Shown here piece by piece: positions 9,473 through 20,606 of a stretch of DNA of 31,731 bases. The translations under genes were made by a program, and so were the position numbers. The DNA comes from Gamarada debralockiae (taxonomy: Eukaryota; Ascomycota; Leotiomycetes; Helotiales; Hyphodiscaceae): positions 1 to 31,731 of the forward strand of contig NXFV01000864.1 in assembly GCA_002803225.1 (NCBI GenBank). The letters run 5' to 3'. Every line of letters starts with the position of its first letter. Positions within the stretch are counted from its first letter, which is position 1. A model generated the notes under the pieces. That model was given only the letters and a program-made list of their open reading frames with translations, was not told where the DNA came from and searched no databases.

Positions 9473-12400
9473 ATGATGGTGCAGCCGGCGTCGATATTAT
9501 CGAGAATACTACCAAACGTTAGACCCCCAACACCACCTCGAGAATCAGACGCCGAGTCGAAGCCTGCGAATCTTTTCAGTCGGCTCTTTACGACTGAGGA
9601 GGTCAGTTCGCAGGCGGATATCACACCGAATTCATCGAGTGAATCGCCCAATCAGACTGAACAATTCAAAAAGAGGGTAGCCTGGGACGATAACAACGAC
9701 AAATCTGCATTGGGAACATCCGCTGTCCAGCCATCAGGAGAACGGAAGCCCATCAAATCGATCCTCAAACCGTACAATGGGAACAGCATACAAATCAACC
9801 CAGAACCCAAGGCAAAGCTATCACCTCCTCATACCTACGCAAATCTCGCAGCAATGTTGGAATCCGTAGCTCAACAACTGGCGGGAAAGGATAGAAGCTC
9901 GAAGATGGATGCATACACAACACTATCGGGCGTCTTGAAGGCATCAGACAATGTGCCAGATGTACGAGCCTTGAAGGAGAAGATAGGGCTGCTTCTTGAC
10001 TTCATCAAACGCGACTTGACTGCAAAGACATCAAATGGAGCTCTTGACACAACCCTCGTTGTCAACGCGCTTATCCTCCTATCAATATTCCTCCATAGAC
10101 CAGTGATAGCGGATAGTCTCACCACCGAATTCAGTACCTATCTCGTCGATCATGCAATCAGAACTTTCGTGGATTGCTCAATGTCCAAGGACGTCGTCAA
10201 ACACCTCATGCTCATCCTCGCCGAACAGAAATTCTCTGCGAAGATCATGAACGGCGACCGCGTTGGCAGATTAATTGCCGCCCTACATAATATCGAAGAC
10301 TATGTGAAGGGAAAAAGCATCGTGATGGGGCGGATAAATATATATCGGACATTGCTACGCCAATCCAGGGTGCACATGGTAGTCAATACCGATTGGATGC
10401 ACGACCTATTTGGTGACATGTTCAGCACCGTCAAGGAGACGAAGGCATCGGCAATTGCTTTTGGTCTTGAATCTGGCCTCGTGCTTGGCACCGAGAGCAA
10501 AGCTACTCGCGCCTTCATGGAGCTCTTTTCTGGACTGTTTGCCGGGGATATGGGCGATGGTGTAAAGTTTGGAGATTATTTTGCCGGACGATTAAAGGCA
10601 ATGATTCAAGGAAAGCAAGACGCTGCAAGTGTACCACAAATATGGAGCGTCCCTGTACTTTTCCTTCGCTGCAAACCTCGCCAATTCGAGCAGTGGGCAT
10701 TCGCGAAGACATGGTTTAGCATTATCCAGGAATGCTTCAATTGCAGTGACCAGCAAGCAAAATTCGAGGCAAATCTTGCTTGGAACCGCCTGGTATTTGC
10801 AGTTCAGCCAGATGAAAAGACTACACCTTCGATGATCACCATGCTATACCAGCCTCTGCGTGAGCAACTCCGACGGAAGAGCAAAGGCCGAAAAGCGGCC
10901 TTTGGCAGCTTGTGCAATTTGCTCTACTATTCGCTCAAGCCCAGCTCAACACCTGCACAACTCGACCTGTACTGGGATAGGTATGTCGTGGAAGCAGTTG
11001 GCAAAGCCCTGGCTCCTCAAAATACACCTACCTCAACCCCCGAGTCAGCCAGACAGGACTTGATGGATGCATGTCGAATACTGTCGGGGCTCTTTGATTC
11101 TATTACACCTAGACCCTGGTCAGAGACTCGTGCAATGGATGCTTACTCTGGGAAGGACACTACAATGGAAGCGAGCGAGCTTCCCGCACTGGACTGTAAG
11201 TGGCTTCGCAAAAGTGCCGGACGAGTCTTTCCAATAATGGGACCTCTTCTTGAGAAGCTCTATTGGGACCTCGGCGAGGAAACAGAGATCGTGGCAACTC
11301 TTTGGAAGGCCTATATTACCTCGATCGCTTCGCCTGCTATAAAGGAAGTCAAGGTGTCCAATGAGACGATGTCTTGTGTCGCCTGCATTTTCGGTCTTTT
11401 GTACAAGATCTGGCAAATAGGCCCAAAGTCACTGCAGACTGTACCACCCTCGGAAGGTGCTCTGTCTGCAGATTTCCTATCAAGCTTTGAGAGCATCATT
11501 TCGACAACAATCAAGGGTCTCGGGCCACTACCATTCACTGAGAAGCTCTTGTCCATTGGCAGCCAGGATGAATTTGTTGTCATCGCAACCCCCTCACACC
11601 AGCCCAGAAAGGCAAGAAGTGAACCCAGGTGTCCGCTACACCATCTTTTTGTGCTATTGACAAACATCTCTCCCGGTTTAGAATACGACAGGAAATTTGC
11701 ACAGATGATTCGCCGAATTTTATCTCCGTTCTTCGAGGCTCGACTTTCGAAACGAGCCAAATTGGACTTTATCCAAGACCTTTTGGGGCTGCTCCCGGTA
11801 GAAAGCAACGAACCCTGCCGAATGATCTGGTGCGTCTTGGCAGATCTTGCAACATTCGCTACGGATACGAGGGACGACGTGAACACTGGAGCGAGTGTAA
11901 TGAGTGATCAACCTCTGGGCGCTGATTACCGTGCAGCTATGAAAATTCTCGAATTTGGAGTAGATCTGTCTCCCACTGAGCTTTTGCCCGGTTGGAAGGT
12001 TCTTTTCGAGGCTCTGGTGACTTCTGCTACAATTGATGCCGGCGATGGTGGCCGTGCCATCGCAGTCATTGAGCCTCTTGGCAAAGTTCTCCAGTCAAAG
12101 TTCTCCAAGATCGACAGCCAACAAAATTCCCGCGGATACATCTACTTCCGGACTGTGCTTTCAAAAGCAACGTATCCCAAAGATCGTCAAGCTTTTGATG
12201 CGGCCCGAAGACGGCTTTGGGGAACTGTCGCCCTCAAGACTTCATCGTTCGATCCCTATACTCTACTTTACGAATACATGCGAGAGTCTTTGCAAAAGGC
12301 TTATACGTTATTTACAAATGGTCTCGCCCTGGAATATTCGGATATGATCTCTGCAACCACAAGTCTCTTGAGCCACTGTCCTACCTCGTTGCTCACAAAT

Positions 12401-15351
12401 ACGCTGGTAAAGCTTCAAAATGGAATCGCAAGTTGGATCAGGGACGAAAGTTCCCGGATCGCTGGTGGCATTGCTTTGTCGCAATCCGTGAGTCCCTCTA
12501 TACTTGCTCACAAGCCTATCTCTAACAATGGTAGATTACCTCACTATGGTCCAGGATATGTCAAATCATTCCATGTCTTACTCGCCTCTTTAATCACTCT
12601 AAACTTCTAGCTGATTTAGAAATTCTGATACGCGCTGGGCTCGAGAGTAGACATCGATCCATCGTCAATTCTTCTATTCGACTGTGGAACTCGACCTTCG
12701 GGACCTCCAAAGAACATCTCACCTATCCTCTCAGTGTCAAGGAAGCACTGCTCAGACTTCGCCCAGTAGCTGAGCTTCAATTACCTTTCTTTCCAGAAAG
12801 CCTTGAGAGCGATGGCGTGGTTGATCAACGCCAGGTGCCAAATTTCGCGGAGACACAAGACAATGCGAGCAACTGCTTTGGGTCCACGGGCATCGATTCT
12901 GCCTTAAGGGTACAGCCTGCATCTCACTTCGGCATCTCCCCGACATCCTCTTCTAGACTCAAGAACTACACTCCACAAGTTGTCATCAAACTTCCCCAAT
13001 CCGTACCTGTTAAGCGCTCTCGAGAATCGACCCCTGATCCTCACAATCGAAAGTCCCGGAAGCGCAATATTGGTCCCAAGCTCCGACATGACGATTCTCA
13101 GGTTCAGTTCGAAACAATCGAGTCGTCTCCGATTGTCAATGCAGTTCTTGATCCGCAGCTGTTGACCGACAGGCAGAAGGAAGTGAAGGAGCGACAGCAA
13201 GCCGAAGCCGCGATGTTTCCTGATCTCCGCTCCAGCCCTAGACCAAGGGAGAAGTCTAGAACCAGCTCAAGTTCACAGTTGCCATTGCACCGTTCGGCCT
13301 CCAAGTCACGCGCAACGGCTTCGCCTATTGTTGAACGACAGACTACCCCGACTCCTCAGGCCGAATACGACGATTATATCAACTCATCTCCAACGCCCAC
13401 TCGTGCCCTGCATGATGATGGTGACTTGCCTGACCCACCCTCTTCGCCACCAGAGGCCGCAAAGGAACTGACTACCACGCACGTTGAAGATGAAGCGGAT
13501 ATTCCCTCTTCGCCTCCAGAAATGCCCCAAGACGTCGAGATTGACATGACGTCGTCGTTGGACCCTTCAGCCCAGTTGGACCCATATGCCGAGGAGAACG
13601 TCCGAACTTTATCCACCTTCGAAAGCATCTCGCACCAGCAGAATGATTCCATAGCCTTGGGTTCCGCCCCTCGAGTCGACGATCCCAAACCCGCGGTCGC
13701 TGACGAAACTTCAATCGCTGAAGCCGCGATTGATCAGTCAAGCCCGGTACCCGAGCACACCGAGATCCAGGATCCTGCAGTAGATGCCCCTGATACTCCG
13801 ACCCGCGGGCGCGAAAGCTCACCAGCAACTTTCCAGACACCCAGATCTGAAGTGTTCCACGATGCTCAGACAAGTCCTGCATCATCTGACAGGCATACAT
13901 TTAACGACGATATCTTTGAAGATGCCCATTCTCCCCCGCGGTTAAATCTGAACGGAGTGAACAAGCAGCAGGCATCGTTGCTTCTTAGCTACTTAGACGA
14001 GTCAAGTGCGATGAGGCTTAAAGCAGGGTATGATCAAGGCTCTGGCCGTCCTAGAAGAAGCCCGAGAAGTGCCAGATTCACAACGGACAAAGAGAATCAA
14101 AGTGAACGAGTCTCACCTGCATCCTCCATGGCTTTGCCTCAGCCAGCCATATCAGAGAATGCGATTTCTGACGTCGTGGCACATGGATCACCGTCATTGC
14201 TTGAACCACAGGGTTCCAAGGAAGTCGTTGATAAGGAGTCGCCTCTCTCTGTGGAAAAAGTTGTCGACTCGTCGCCTATGCCGTCTTTGATTCCAGAGAC
14301 TCCTGGGCCCAAAGCTGCGATGAATCTACAAATAGTGGATGGGGAGGAGATCGACCTCAATGAGACAATCATTGTGGATGACTCGATTCTTGAAGAACAT
14401 GAGGCACCTGTCATCAAGCGAAGAAAGAGAGAGTCTGATATGGCCCCTCACCCAACTGAAAGTCCTGCTTCCAAGAAGGGCAAACACGAAGCGGTGGTAC
14501 CGGATCCGAGCGAGGTTCCTGGCAACCATGAAGCAAGGCCTGACAGTAAGCGCAACCATCACGTATTGATTATGCACGGAACTAATAAGATTGTAGTATT
14601 CTCGCTGACGAAAAAGGCAACTCCTAAGAAACGAAAGGCAGGACGACCCAAGCGTGGCTCTAGCCTGTCATCTTTGACACGTGAGGGATCACAACCCAGT
14701 CCTTCTCAGAGTTTATCGTCTGTTGATTTCGAGGGTTCAGTGCAGGACTCGCAGAAAATGGAAACCGCAGCTGAAGTGGCTACATTGAGCGCCTATGAAC
14801 CGATCATATTCAAGGCGAACGAAGTGGTTGAGGAGGAGAGTTTGGAGGTTGCGCAGACTATGGAAGAGGTCTTGGTTCCCAACGACAAACTGAAAGTCGC
14901 GGAAGGGTATGGTGAAGAAGGGAGACCCGACGAGGAGATGGAGGAGACGAGCTGCGCTCCGACTCATGTTGGTGTCAATACTTCTGACATTGAGATGGTC
15001 GCAGATACAATCATTGCTGAGAACAGCTCATTGGACAATCCGAGCTCGGCACCCAGCAAACCTGAAGCCGAGTCTCGCGAGGAAATTGTCATGAGTATGT
15101 CAAAGATTATCACGATGTCTTCGGAGCCTGTGGATGACGTACTGCCTGCTCAGGCGGATGCTTCGGCGCAAACAGAGGTGGTTGAAGAAGCCCCGTTAGT
15201 ACAGGGCTTGAAGGACAAGCTGCAGAGCATTATCGGCGATCTACGCACCGTAGCTTTGAGCAGGGACGAGATGAACGAGTTAGAAGACATGTTTATGGAT
15301 GCGAAGCAGCAATTGTATGGTGCTGGACGACGTGGAAGGGCGGGATCTTGA
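9473..15351 (+). CDS. rif1: Rif1, telomere length and replication-timing regulator
   Basis: The gene begins at ATG 9473 in good context (GCAGCCATGATGG). Exon 1 is 9473-12487. A 47-nt phase-0 intron (12488-12534, GTGAGT, CTAAC branch, TAG) leads to exon 2, whose frame runs from ITSLWSRIC through IVNSSIRLWNSTFG to the stop at 15351. The product is 1943 aa. An optional second intron (14546-14596, GTAAGC...TTGTAG, 51 nt, in frame) would shorten it to 1926. The N-terminus carries PP1-docking motifs KRVAW (67-71, RVxF type) and SILK (96-99). Residues ~120-1100 are the helical HEAT-like Rif1 N-terminal array. A long acidic, Ser/Thr-Pro-rich disordered region follows, with an AT-hook-like AGRPKRG (near 14638-14658). 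A conserved-looking terminal helix ends it (LKDKLQSIIGDLRT). Rif1 recruits PP1 to chromatin, opposing DDK at origins, and limits telomere elongation. Length and layout match filamentous-fungal Rif1. Confidence 0.92.
14546..14596 (+). other. Probable in-frame intron inside rif1
   Basis: The 51 nt begin GTAAGC, contain an ACTAAT branch-like site and end TTGTAG. Because 51 is divisible by three and the stretch has no stop, the ORF reads through either way. Removing it joins EARPD to IFSLTKKATPKKRK. The encoded insert (HHVLIMHGTNKIVV) is unlike the charged, low-complexity flanks, which favours splicing. Confidence 0.6.
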
Positions 15352-15715
15352 TAAAATTTGCATTGCGAACGGAGTTTTGCTTCTCGACGGGTTTTGGGCG
15401 ACGAAGCATTGTACAAAGAAACATGGATGGACATGCATGATTGGTGGAGTTTTGGCGGACGTCGTGTTATGTAGCTAAGATACCAAATATCGATTTTGTT
15501 ACATTTTGTGTTTGTGAAAATGGGGTTTCTTTTGGGTGGTGGTTTCAGCATTAACTTTCTGAGCGAACGGTGACGTTGAGGTGGGGACAAAGCTATATGT
15601 AGAATTTGAACCCTCTACATAAGCTCTTATAGCCCATCATACTTCTATTCGAGGATGTCAGTCCATTGAGTCTGAAAGATACCATGGGATACCTTCACAT
15701 GATAAACACAATATA
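15352..15715. other. rif1 3' flank, no gene seen
   Basis: This is the 3' untranslated and intergenic region of rif1, with no supported ORF. The next feature is the inverted-repeat element starting at 15716. Confidence 0.5.
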
Positions 15716-15864
15716 CCGTAGTAATTGGTCTATAAGACAGGGGGTCGCATGTCAACTCTCACCACTTTGAAGGCCGTTTGCAGGGGTAATTTTGGCGTGT
15801 TGCCAGCATCTTATAAACGGAGGGGTGGTCCTGTTGGTCGGAGTCTTATAGACCAATTATAAGG
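15716..15864. mobile_element. 149-bp MITE-like element
   Basis: A perfect 16-bp inverted repeat, AATTGGTCTATAAGAC, occurs at 15723-15738 and as its reverse complement at 15843-15858. The similarity extends outward imperfectly (ACCGTAGT against ACCTTAT) to TA dinucleotides at 15714-15715 and 15865-15866, which could be a TA target duplication. With no coding capacity and TA flanks it resembles a Tc1/mariner- or pogo-type MITE, but its repeats differ from those of the element at 20142. Exact ends are uncertain by a few bases. Confidence 0.65.
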
Positions 15865-16199
15865 TATTCGTGATTAGTCAGCATTACCGTAGGTGAGACG
15901 GATTAGCCTCAGACCAATGCCTGGAAGATTTTGAGCGTTTCAGGAGCTGCAAGGTAAGTTCGTTTCCCTCGCTAACAGCCCACGTCCATAACCCCACCTC
16001 AGCTCATCCTCCTTCTTTGTTCTCACGCTGGCCTCACAATCGTTCAAGTCACTTGAATCTGCCATTCATCCACTTTACTTCATCCGCAAGGCCTCGATTC
16101 ATCCTCGCAGAAAACAATCACTCCTTATAAATCAACGTTCAACACGCACGAAGCTCCATACCTCACCGCATCCGTCCTCCCCGATCAGCCACCGCAACC
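15865..16199 (+). promoter_or_regulatory. Promoter region of the epimerase gene
   Basis: The stretch is 335 bp, with a C/T-rich, CAATC-containing leader just before the ATG at 16200, typical of filamentous-fungal 5' flanks. No TATA box is convincing and no specific operator is identified. Confidence 0.4.
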
Positions 16200-17250
16200 A
16201 TGGTCGACCGCCCCAACAAAAAGCCCCTCTCCATTAACCCCGCCTCCCCCGGCCTCCCCCCACAAGCACAAGTAAATATCACGCATGGCAACTCCCGCGT
16301 CTCCGCCGTTCTCCCCACGGGTGAATCGCTCGAGATCCTGCTCTACGGCGCCACAATCATATCCTGGAAAGACGCTTCGGGCGCCGAGAAACTCTTCCTA
16401 TCATCCGCGGCCATCACAGACGGCTCCAAGGCCGTTCGTGGGGGGATCCCGTTGGTGTTTCCGGTGTTTGGGACAGACAAGGGGAAGAAAGAAGTTGCCG
16501 GGTTGCCGCAGCATGGTTTTGCGAGGACGAGTCGCTGGGAGTTTCTTGGGAAGTCAACGAGTGAGGGGGGTGGTGGGAAGGATGGGGGTGATTCGAGTGT
16601 TAAGTTAGATTTTGGGTTAAGTCCGAGTAATGTTGATGAGAAGACGAAGGAGGCCTGGCCGTATGCCTTTGGGTTGATTTATAGTGTTACTCTTGGAAGG
16701 GAGGGGTTGACTACGTCTATTGTTGTGAGGAATGAGGGGGAGACAGCGTGGGAGTTCCAGGTTTTGCTGCATAGTTATTTGAGGGTTAAGGTACGTCTGC
16801 ACGCCCCATCATTTCTGCTTCCTTGAGTAGGAGTGGGCATGAAGGAGTTGACGCTGATATTTGTGCGAACAGGATATCTCAGAGGTATCGATCACAGGCC
16901 TCGAATCCTCCCCCTACATCGATAAAGTCGCCGCCACAACCGCTACCTCCCCTTCCTCCGCCCTATCCATCACCTCTCGCACCGATCGCGTGTACACTCC
17001 CGCCGGCGGACCCTCAACACCCATCGTTGTCTCTGAAGGAGGCAAGAAGAAATATACTGTGGTCAGGGATAATATGAATGAAGTAGTGGTTTGGAATCCA
17101 TGGGCGGATGGTGTTAAGGTCATTGGGGACTTTGAGCCGAAGGAGGGGTATAAGGAGATGATTTGCGTGGAAGCTGGTGCTGTTAAGGGATGGCAGAAAT
17201 TGGAGGCAGGGGAGACGTGGGAGGGTGGTCAGGTTTTGCTTGCGAACTAG
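16200..17250 (+). CDS. Glucose-6-phosphate 1-epimerase (YMR099C-like)
   Basis: Exon 1 (16200-16790) and exon 2 (16873-17250) flank an 82-nt phase-0 intron (GTACGT...GAACAG), giving 322 aa. Splicing joins SYLRVK to DISEVSITGLE. Family signatures are clear: GGIPLVFPVFG (81-91), QHGFAR with His105, LLHSYLRV with His191, and ICVEAG with Glu297, matching the two His and the catalytic Glu of the D-hexose-6-phosphate mutarotase group. The predicted reaction is interconversion of alpha- and beta-D-glucose 6-phosphate in the cytosol, feeding glycolysis and the pentose phosphate pathway. There is no signal peptide. The Gly/Asp-rich insert near residues 120-135 and the Ala/Thr-rich one near 214-225 are likely surface loops. 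Length is close to the ~300-330 aa usual for fungi. The ATG follows CAACC, a good fungal context. Confidence 0.92.
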
Positions 17251-18169
17251 GTTTGGCATGACATGGGGGTTGGGTGGATAGTGGTGTTATATGAATAGGT
17301 GCATTTTGGGCGAAGCAATGAGTGAATAGGGATTTGAGATAACTGGACTGCATGGGACAGGATGGGTGGAGGGAGGACCAAAGCGAAGGGACGACTAGAC
17401 GAATGCGCTCTTGCAATGACTGGTACGACAAAAGGAGGAGCAGGACTTTTTATTCTCAGAGCTAGATATTGGGCGAGACTTGAAGTAGATTGTGGCAATT
17501 TGCAATGTGATTCGCTCTCCTCCAGGTCAAAGTCTAGATCAAGGTCCACAGTGCACTGTCGTTTTTTTGTCTGCTTGTTCATGAGGAATTCACTACACTG
17601 TTCTAATGTTTTCTCGCAGGATTTCAACATAGGTAATAAGCAATCTTTCGTCGTATCTGTTGATTCATCACAGGAGTTTTCTCGTTGCTGGCCTGTGGCT
17701 ATCCCCTGAAGTCAATCCACGGCTTCAACTGGCTGTATGTTAAAGAACAGGAAAGGAGCAGTCTTTCATCGTACGCGGGGGAGTATCGTATCTGTATCTG
17801 TCCTATGGTTACTTGCTGAAGTGATTCTGAGATCCTCTATTCTATCTCCCAAGAATTTAAAGACAGGCAGTCCAGGTACTCCTTTTGTCGTTTCTACTCG
17901 TCACAGGAGCCTTCTCGTCTCTGGGATGTGGTTGTTCGCTAGAGTTATTCTCGGTTAATGGCACTAACGCCCCCCTTTCGCGGATTCCAACTACTAAAAT
18001 TGGCGTCCTAAGAATCCAGGACATCTTAAAAAAAATTTGATACTAGATGTAATTATTTATCACTGGGAAACAATACTGGACTTCAAGACACAGCACCACC
18101 ACCTCCACAATCGCGCCTGTGCCACTATCGACTCATATAATCATCACTGTCATCCTATTAATCATCAAA
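17251..18169. other. Intergenic stretch with possible degenerate tandem repeat
   Basis: No supported gene. Three diverged blocks, beginning near 17640, 17756 and 17878, share variants of CTTTCGTCGTATCTG, CACAGGAG and TTCTCG and are spaced about 115-125 bp. Two plus-strand ORFs across them (17362-17709 and 17737-17958) have no protein-like composition. The rest shows nothing. Confidence 0.35.
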
Positions 18170-18688
18170 ATGATTGAATTCCTGCCTCTGCTGGTATTTT
18201 TGTTCTTCTACCCTGCTCCCTTCTGTGTTTGGTTGAGTGTTTACATCTTCTTCTTGGTCCTCTTCTCCCTCGCCCTCGCAACTCCCATCTCAATCGTTGA
18301 TTTCCTCTCAACAAACGAACCCCTCGAATTTGCTCTTGTCCTGGTCCGCCCAGTTCTCCTCGAAAACCCTCTCCTCTGACGTATCCTCAAGCAACTAGTG
18401 CATCACCTCCTCAACCTCATCGAACCTCTCATGCACCATATTTGGGCGCAGGGCCACCATTCGTTCGTTCTCCTCGAATCAACGATCCAGATGAGACTCC
18501 TCGAGTTCCCAGGCATCCGTACCATCTTCATTAATGGCTCATATGAGTGGGAGGATTGGCCTTCGGACGACTCCAACGCCACTGCGTACCCCGACAGCTC
18601 GAGCGCCTGCGACGATGATAAGAACAGTGACAGCGAATACAATGGCGCAGACGAGAGAAACGAAACGGACGACAGTATGGAGTTCTAA
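18170..18688 (+). pseudogene. Small membrane protein ORF split by one TGA
   Basis: ATG at 18170 (context CAAAATG) opens a frame of 173 codons including the stop, interrupted only by TGA at 18377-18379. The first ~45 residues are strongly hydrophobic, giving one or two membrane spans or a long signal anchor (FLPLLVFLFFYPAPF, then YIFFLVLFSLALA). The middle is helical (LVHHLLNLIEPLMHHIW). The C-terminus is very acidic and Ser-rich (DDDKNSDSEYNGADE). Both sides of the TGA share frame and style, so one gene is implied. CGA or another codon may have become TGA. The next base is C, a context that can favour readthrough, but not the strong TGACTA form. I recognise no family. A sequencing error is also possible. 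Confidence 0.45.
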
Positions 18689-18845
18689 GCAATTGGCATA
18701 AGATGATAGTACTTGCTGGGATGGAAGGAAAGATTGAATGAATGAAGATGTTACTGCCTGCGACTTTTGGATTATTCAAATGGTTTGCACGAGTGGCTCT
18801 CAATCGTTCATTTCATTTGAACGATTGGAAGTGAGTAACTGCACG

Positions 18846-19755
18846 CTAGATCAGCCAGAGCTGCAGGTCCTCGTCCCCGAGCATTCTTTCACAACTAGGC
18901 AGAACTGCATTCTTCTGGAGCTTTTCATTCGCAAACTCCAACGCAACATCATTATACTTAAGCATATAACCCAAGTATTGATCAAGGGCATCACCCCGTC
19001 ACAGAAGGGATCCTCCATATCATAGTACGCCACGATCTTTCTTCGTAATGGGTGCAGAGTTTGTATGGCTGACGTAGGAAGTCCTACAATTATATGTTAG
19101 AAGACTGTTAGGGCGAAAAGAGATGAGAAGGAGGAGAGCTGCCCACCCCATCGACAGCTCCAGCTCCGCGGTCATATGGCTGCCCGACGATGTGGCGGGG
19201 ATCCCCCATTTGTACGACTACAGTTACTAGGGTTTGTTAGAGGGGCGGAAAGGAAGCGGCAGAGAGGATAACATGGTACATGGTCACCGATGGCCTGAGG
19301 AACAGGCGGGGTAATAGGTCCCAAGTCCGGGTATCCGCCACTTCCACACATGGTATCAAACACTACTTGAGCACCCTGCCATCAGATTCACATCAGCACA
19401 GCTCTCCCAATTTAACCTCCTTTCCCCCTTAACTGGTGCCATTTCCAATAAAATGAGAAAGAACTCACCTGAGAGTACCCCAAAAGCACAATCTTACTCT
19501 TCGGACACCGTTCCACATACTCCGTCAACTACTTGGTCATTGCCAACGTCCCGAGGGTGGATGAAGTAGGGTAGCTCTGGAGCGTAGCAGGGTAGACGAT
19601 TGATTCTTGTGTGGTGTTTGGGTTGGAGACTTCGATGAGGAGAGCGAGGGAGCCGATTACGTCGGGTCCTTGGGGCTCGTTTGAGGCGCGGCCGATGATG
19701 ACGTGGTTTGCGGCGCAGTGGGGAGGATGGGGAAGGAGAAGAGAAGAGAATACAT
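18846..19755 (-). pseudogene. CE5 acetylxylan esterase/cutinase pseudogene
   Basis: Family blocks run down the minus strand. A short hydrophobic start (ATG 19755) comes first, then, after a frame change, CAANHVIIGRASNEPQG and QESIVYPATL. A TAG at 19531-19529 stands where a codon is expected within MTK-LTEYVERCPKSKIVLL. The nucleophile motif GYSQ is split from GAQVVFDTMCGSGGYP by a 93-nt intron (19468-19376). After a probable second intron come VQMGDPRHIVGQPYD and DPFCDG, then, after a frameshift near 18990, YLGYMLKYNDVALEFANEKL up to the stop at 18848-18846. The catalytic Ser of GYSQG and the Asp region are readable; the expected His is not. CE5 enzymes are secreted and deacetylate xylan or hydrolyse cutin. 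This copy has at least two frameshifts and a nonsense change. Confidence 0.85.
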
Positions 19756-20141
19756 AGTGATGGTGAGGGAGTGAAGAGTTAGAAGGTGGGGGTGAGAGTT
19801 GGGAGTGGGGAAAGAACTGATGGATATGAGTGAGTTTTGGGGAAATGGAAGTTGGGAGAGCTGATTCCCGACTCGCGTCTGCTTCCGAGTATGGAATCCA
19901 CATCGTTCATCTGGAGAGCAATATTAAGAGTCGGATTTATCGAAAAGCTTAAATCTGCGGTCAAATCCCACCTCGACCTGTGGGATGCAAGCTTTGTGAT
20001 TGGTAAACGCAGGGGAAATCAGTGACAAGAAACACGATCGACATCATCGATTATTGGGAGAGGAATAGGTCTCGGGGACTTTCCCAGCTCTAAAATAGAT
20101 TGATGAATTAGGGGGTGCTAGCGCACTCCACGTGGGGACTA
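19756..20141. other. Intergenic stretch, no gene seen
   Basis: This is the upstream flank of the CE5 relic. A short plus-strand ORF at 19837-20025 has no protein-like features. The stretch ends at the TA next to the pogo-like element. Confidence 0.45.
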
Positions 20142-20606
20142 CAGTAAAGACTCTTTATAAGAATATAGTCGGTTCCTGAGAGTATATTCTTATAGGCCAG
20201 GTATTCTTATAGGGAGGGGTCTCGTGTAGAGTAAGGTGTGAAAAAGGTAAAATAAAATCTTTAATATTTGCGACTAATTAAGCTTGTAGCTAGTCTTCCT
20301 AAGGAACTATTCGATTAGATTAGCTTGTTGGGCTAGGTAGTCCTTCTAACGTCTGAAATGTGCTGTCAATTAGCGTCTGTTAAGGCGCGACGATTTTAGG
20401 GAGCTTTTAATGCTATAGAAGAGCTTGATAATGCTATATCTATAAGAATATTCGGCTGTATTCTAGAGTTAGGGACTGAATTATAAGAATATTGAAAGGG
20501 ATCAGTTTATTCTTAGGCACCAGCGAAAATCGCTAGGGACTGAATAACATATTCTTGTTGGTCGGGTTATTCTTATCTCCAGGATTCTTATAGAGAGTTT
20601 TTACTG
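20142..20606. mobile_element. 465-bp pogo-like MITE with TA target duplication
   Basis: The left end, CAGTAAAGACTCTTTATAAGAAT (20142-20164; shown here as CAGTAAAGACTC plus TTTATAAGAAT), matches the reverse complement of the right end (20606-20584) at 21 of 23 positions. TA lies directly outside both ends (20140-20141 and 20607-20608). CAGT termini with TA duplication fit the Tc1/mariner superfamily, pogo/Fot type. Inside each end are several copies of TATTCTTATA-like words in both orientations, as expected of subterminal transposase-binding repeats. No transposase frame is readable. It is a non-autonomous or heavily deleted copy. Confidence 0.82.

Noticed and set aside
11311..11886. 191-codon minus-strand ORF
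   Set aside because: It lies wholly inside rif1 exon 1 on the other strand, with no motif; a shadow of a well-supported gene.
12488..12610. Reading the first rif1 frame on to its own stop at 12610
   Set aside because: GTGAGT, CTAAC branch and TAG acceptor define a 47-nt intron, and splicing restores Rif1-like sequence continuous with the next 2.8 kb.
17362..17709. 115-codon plus-strand ORF after the epimerase gene
   Set aside because: Low protein-likeness, spans the degenerate repeat, no splice partner or motif.
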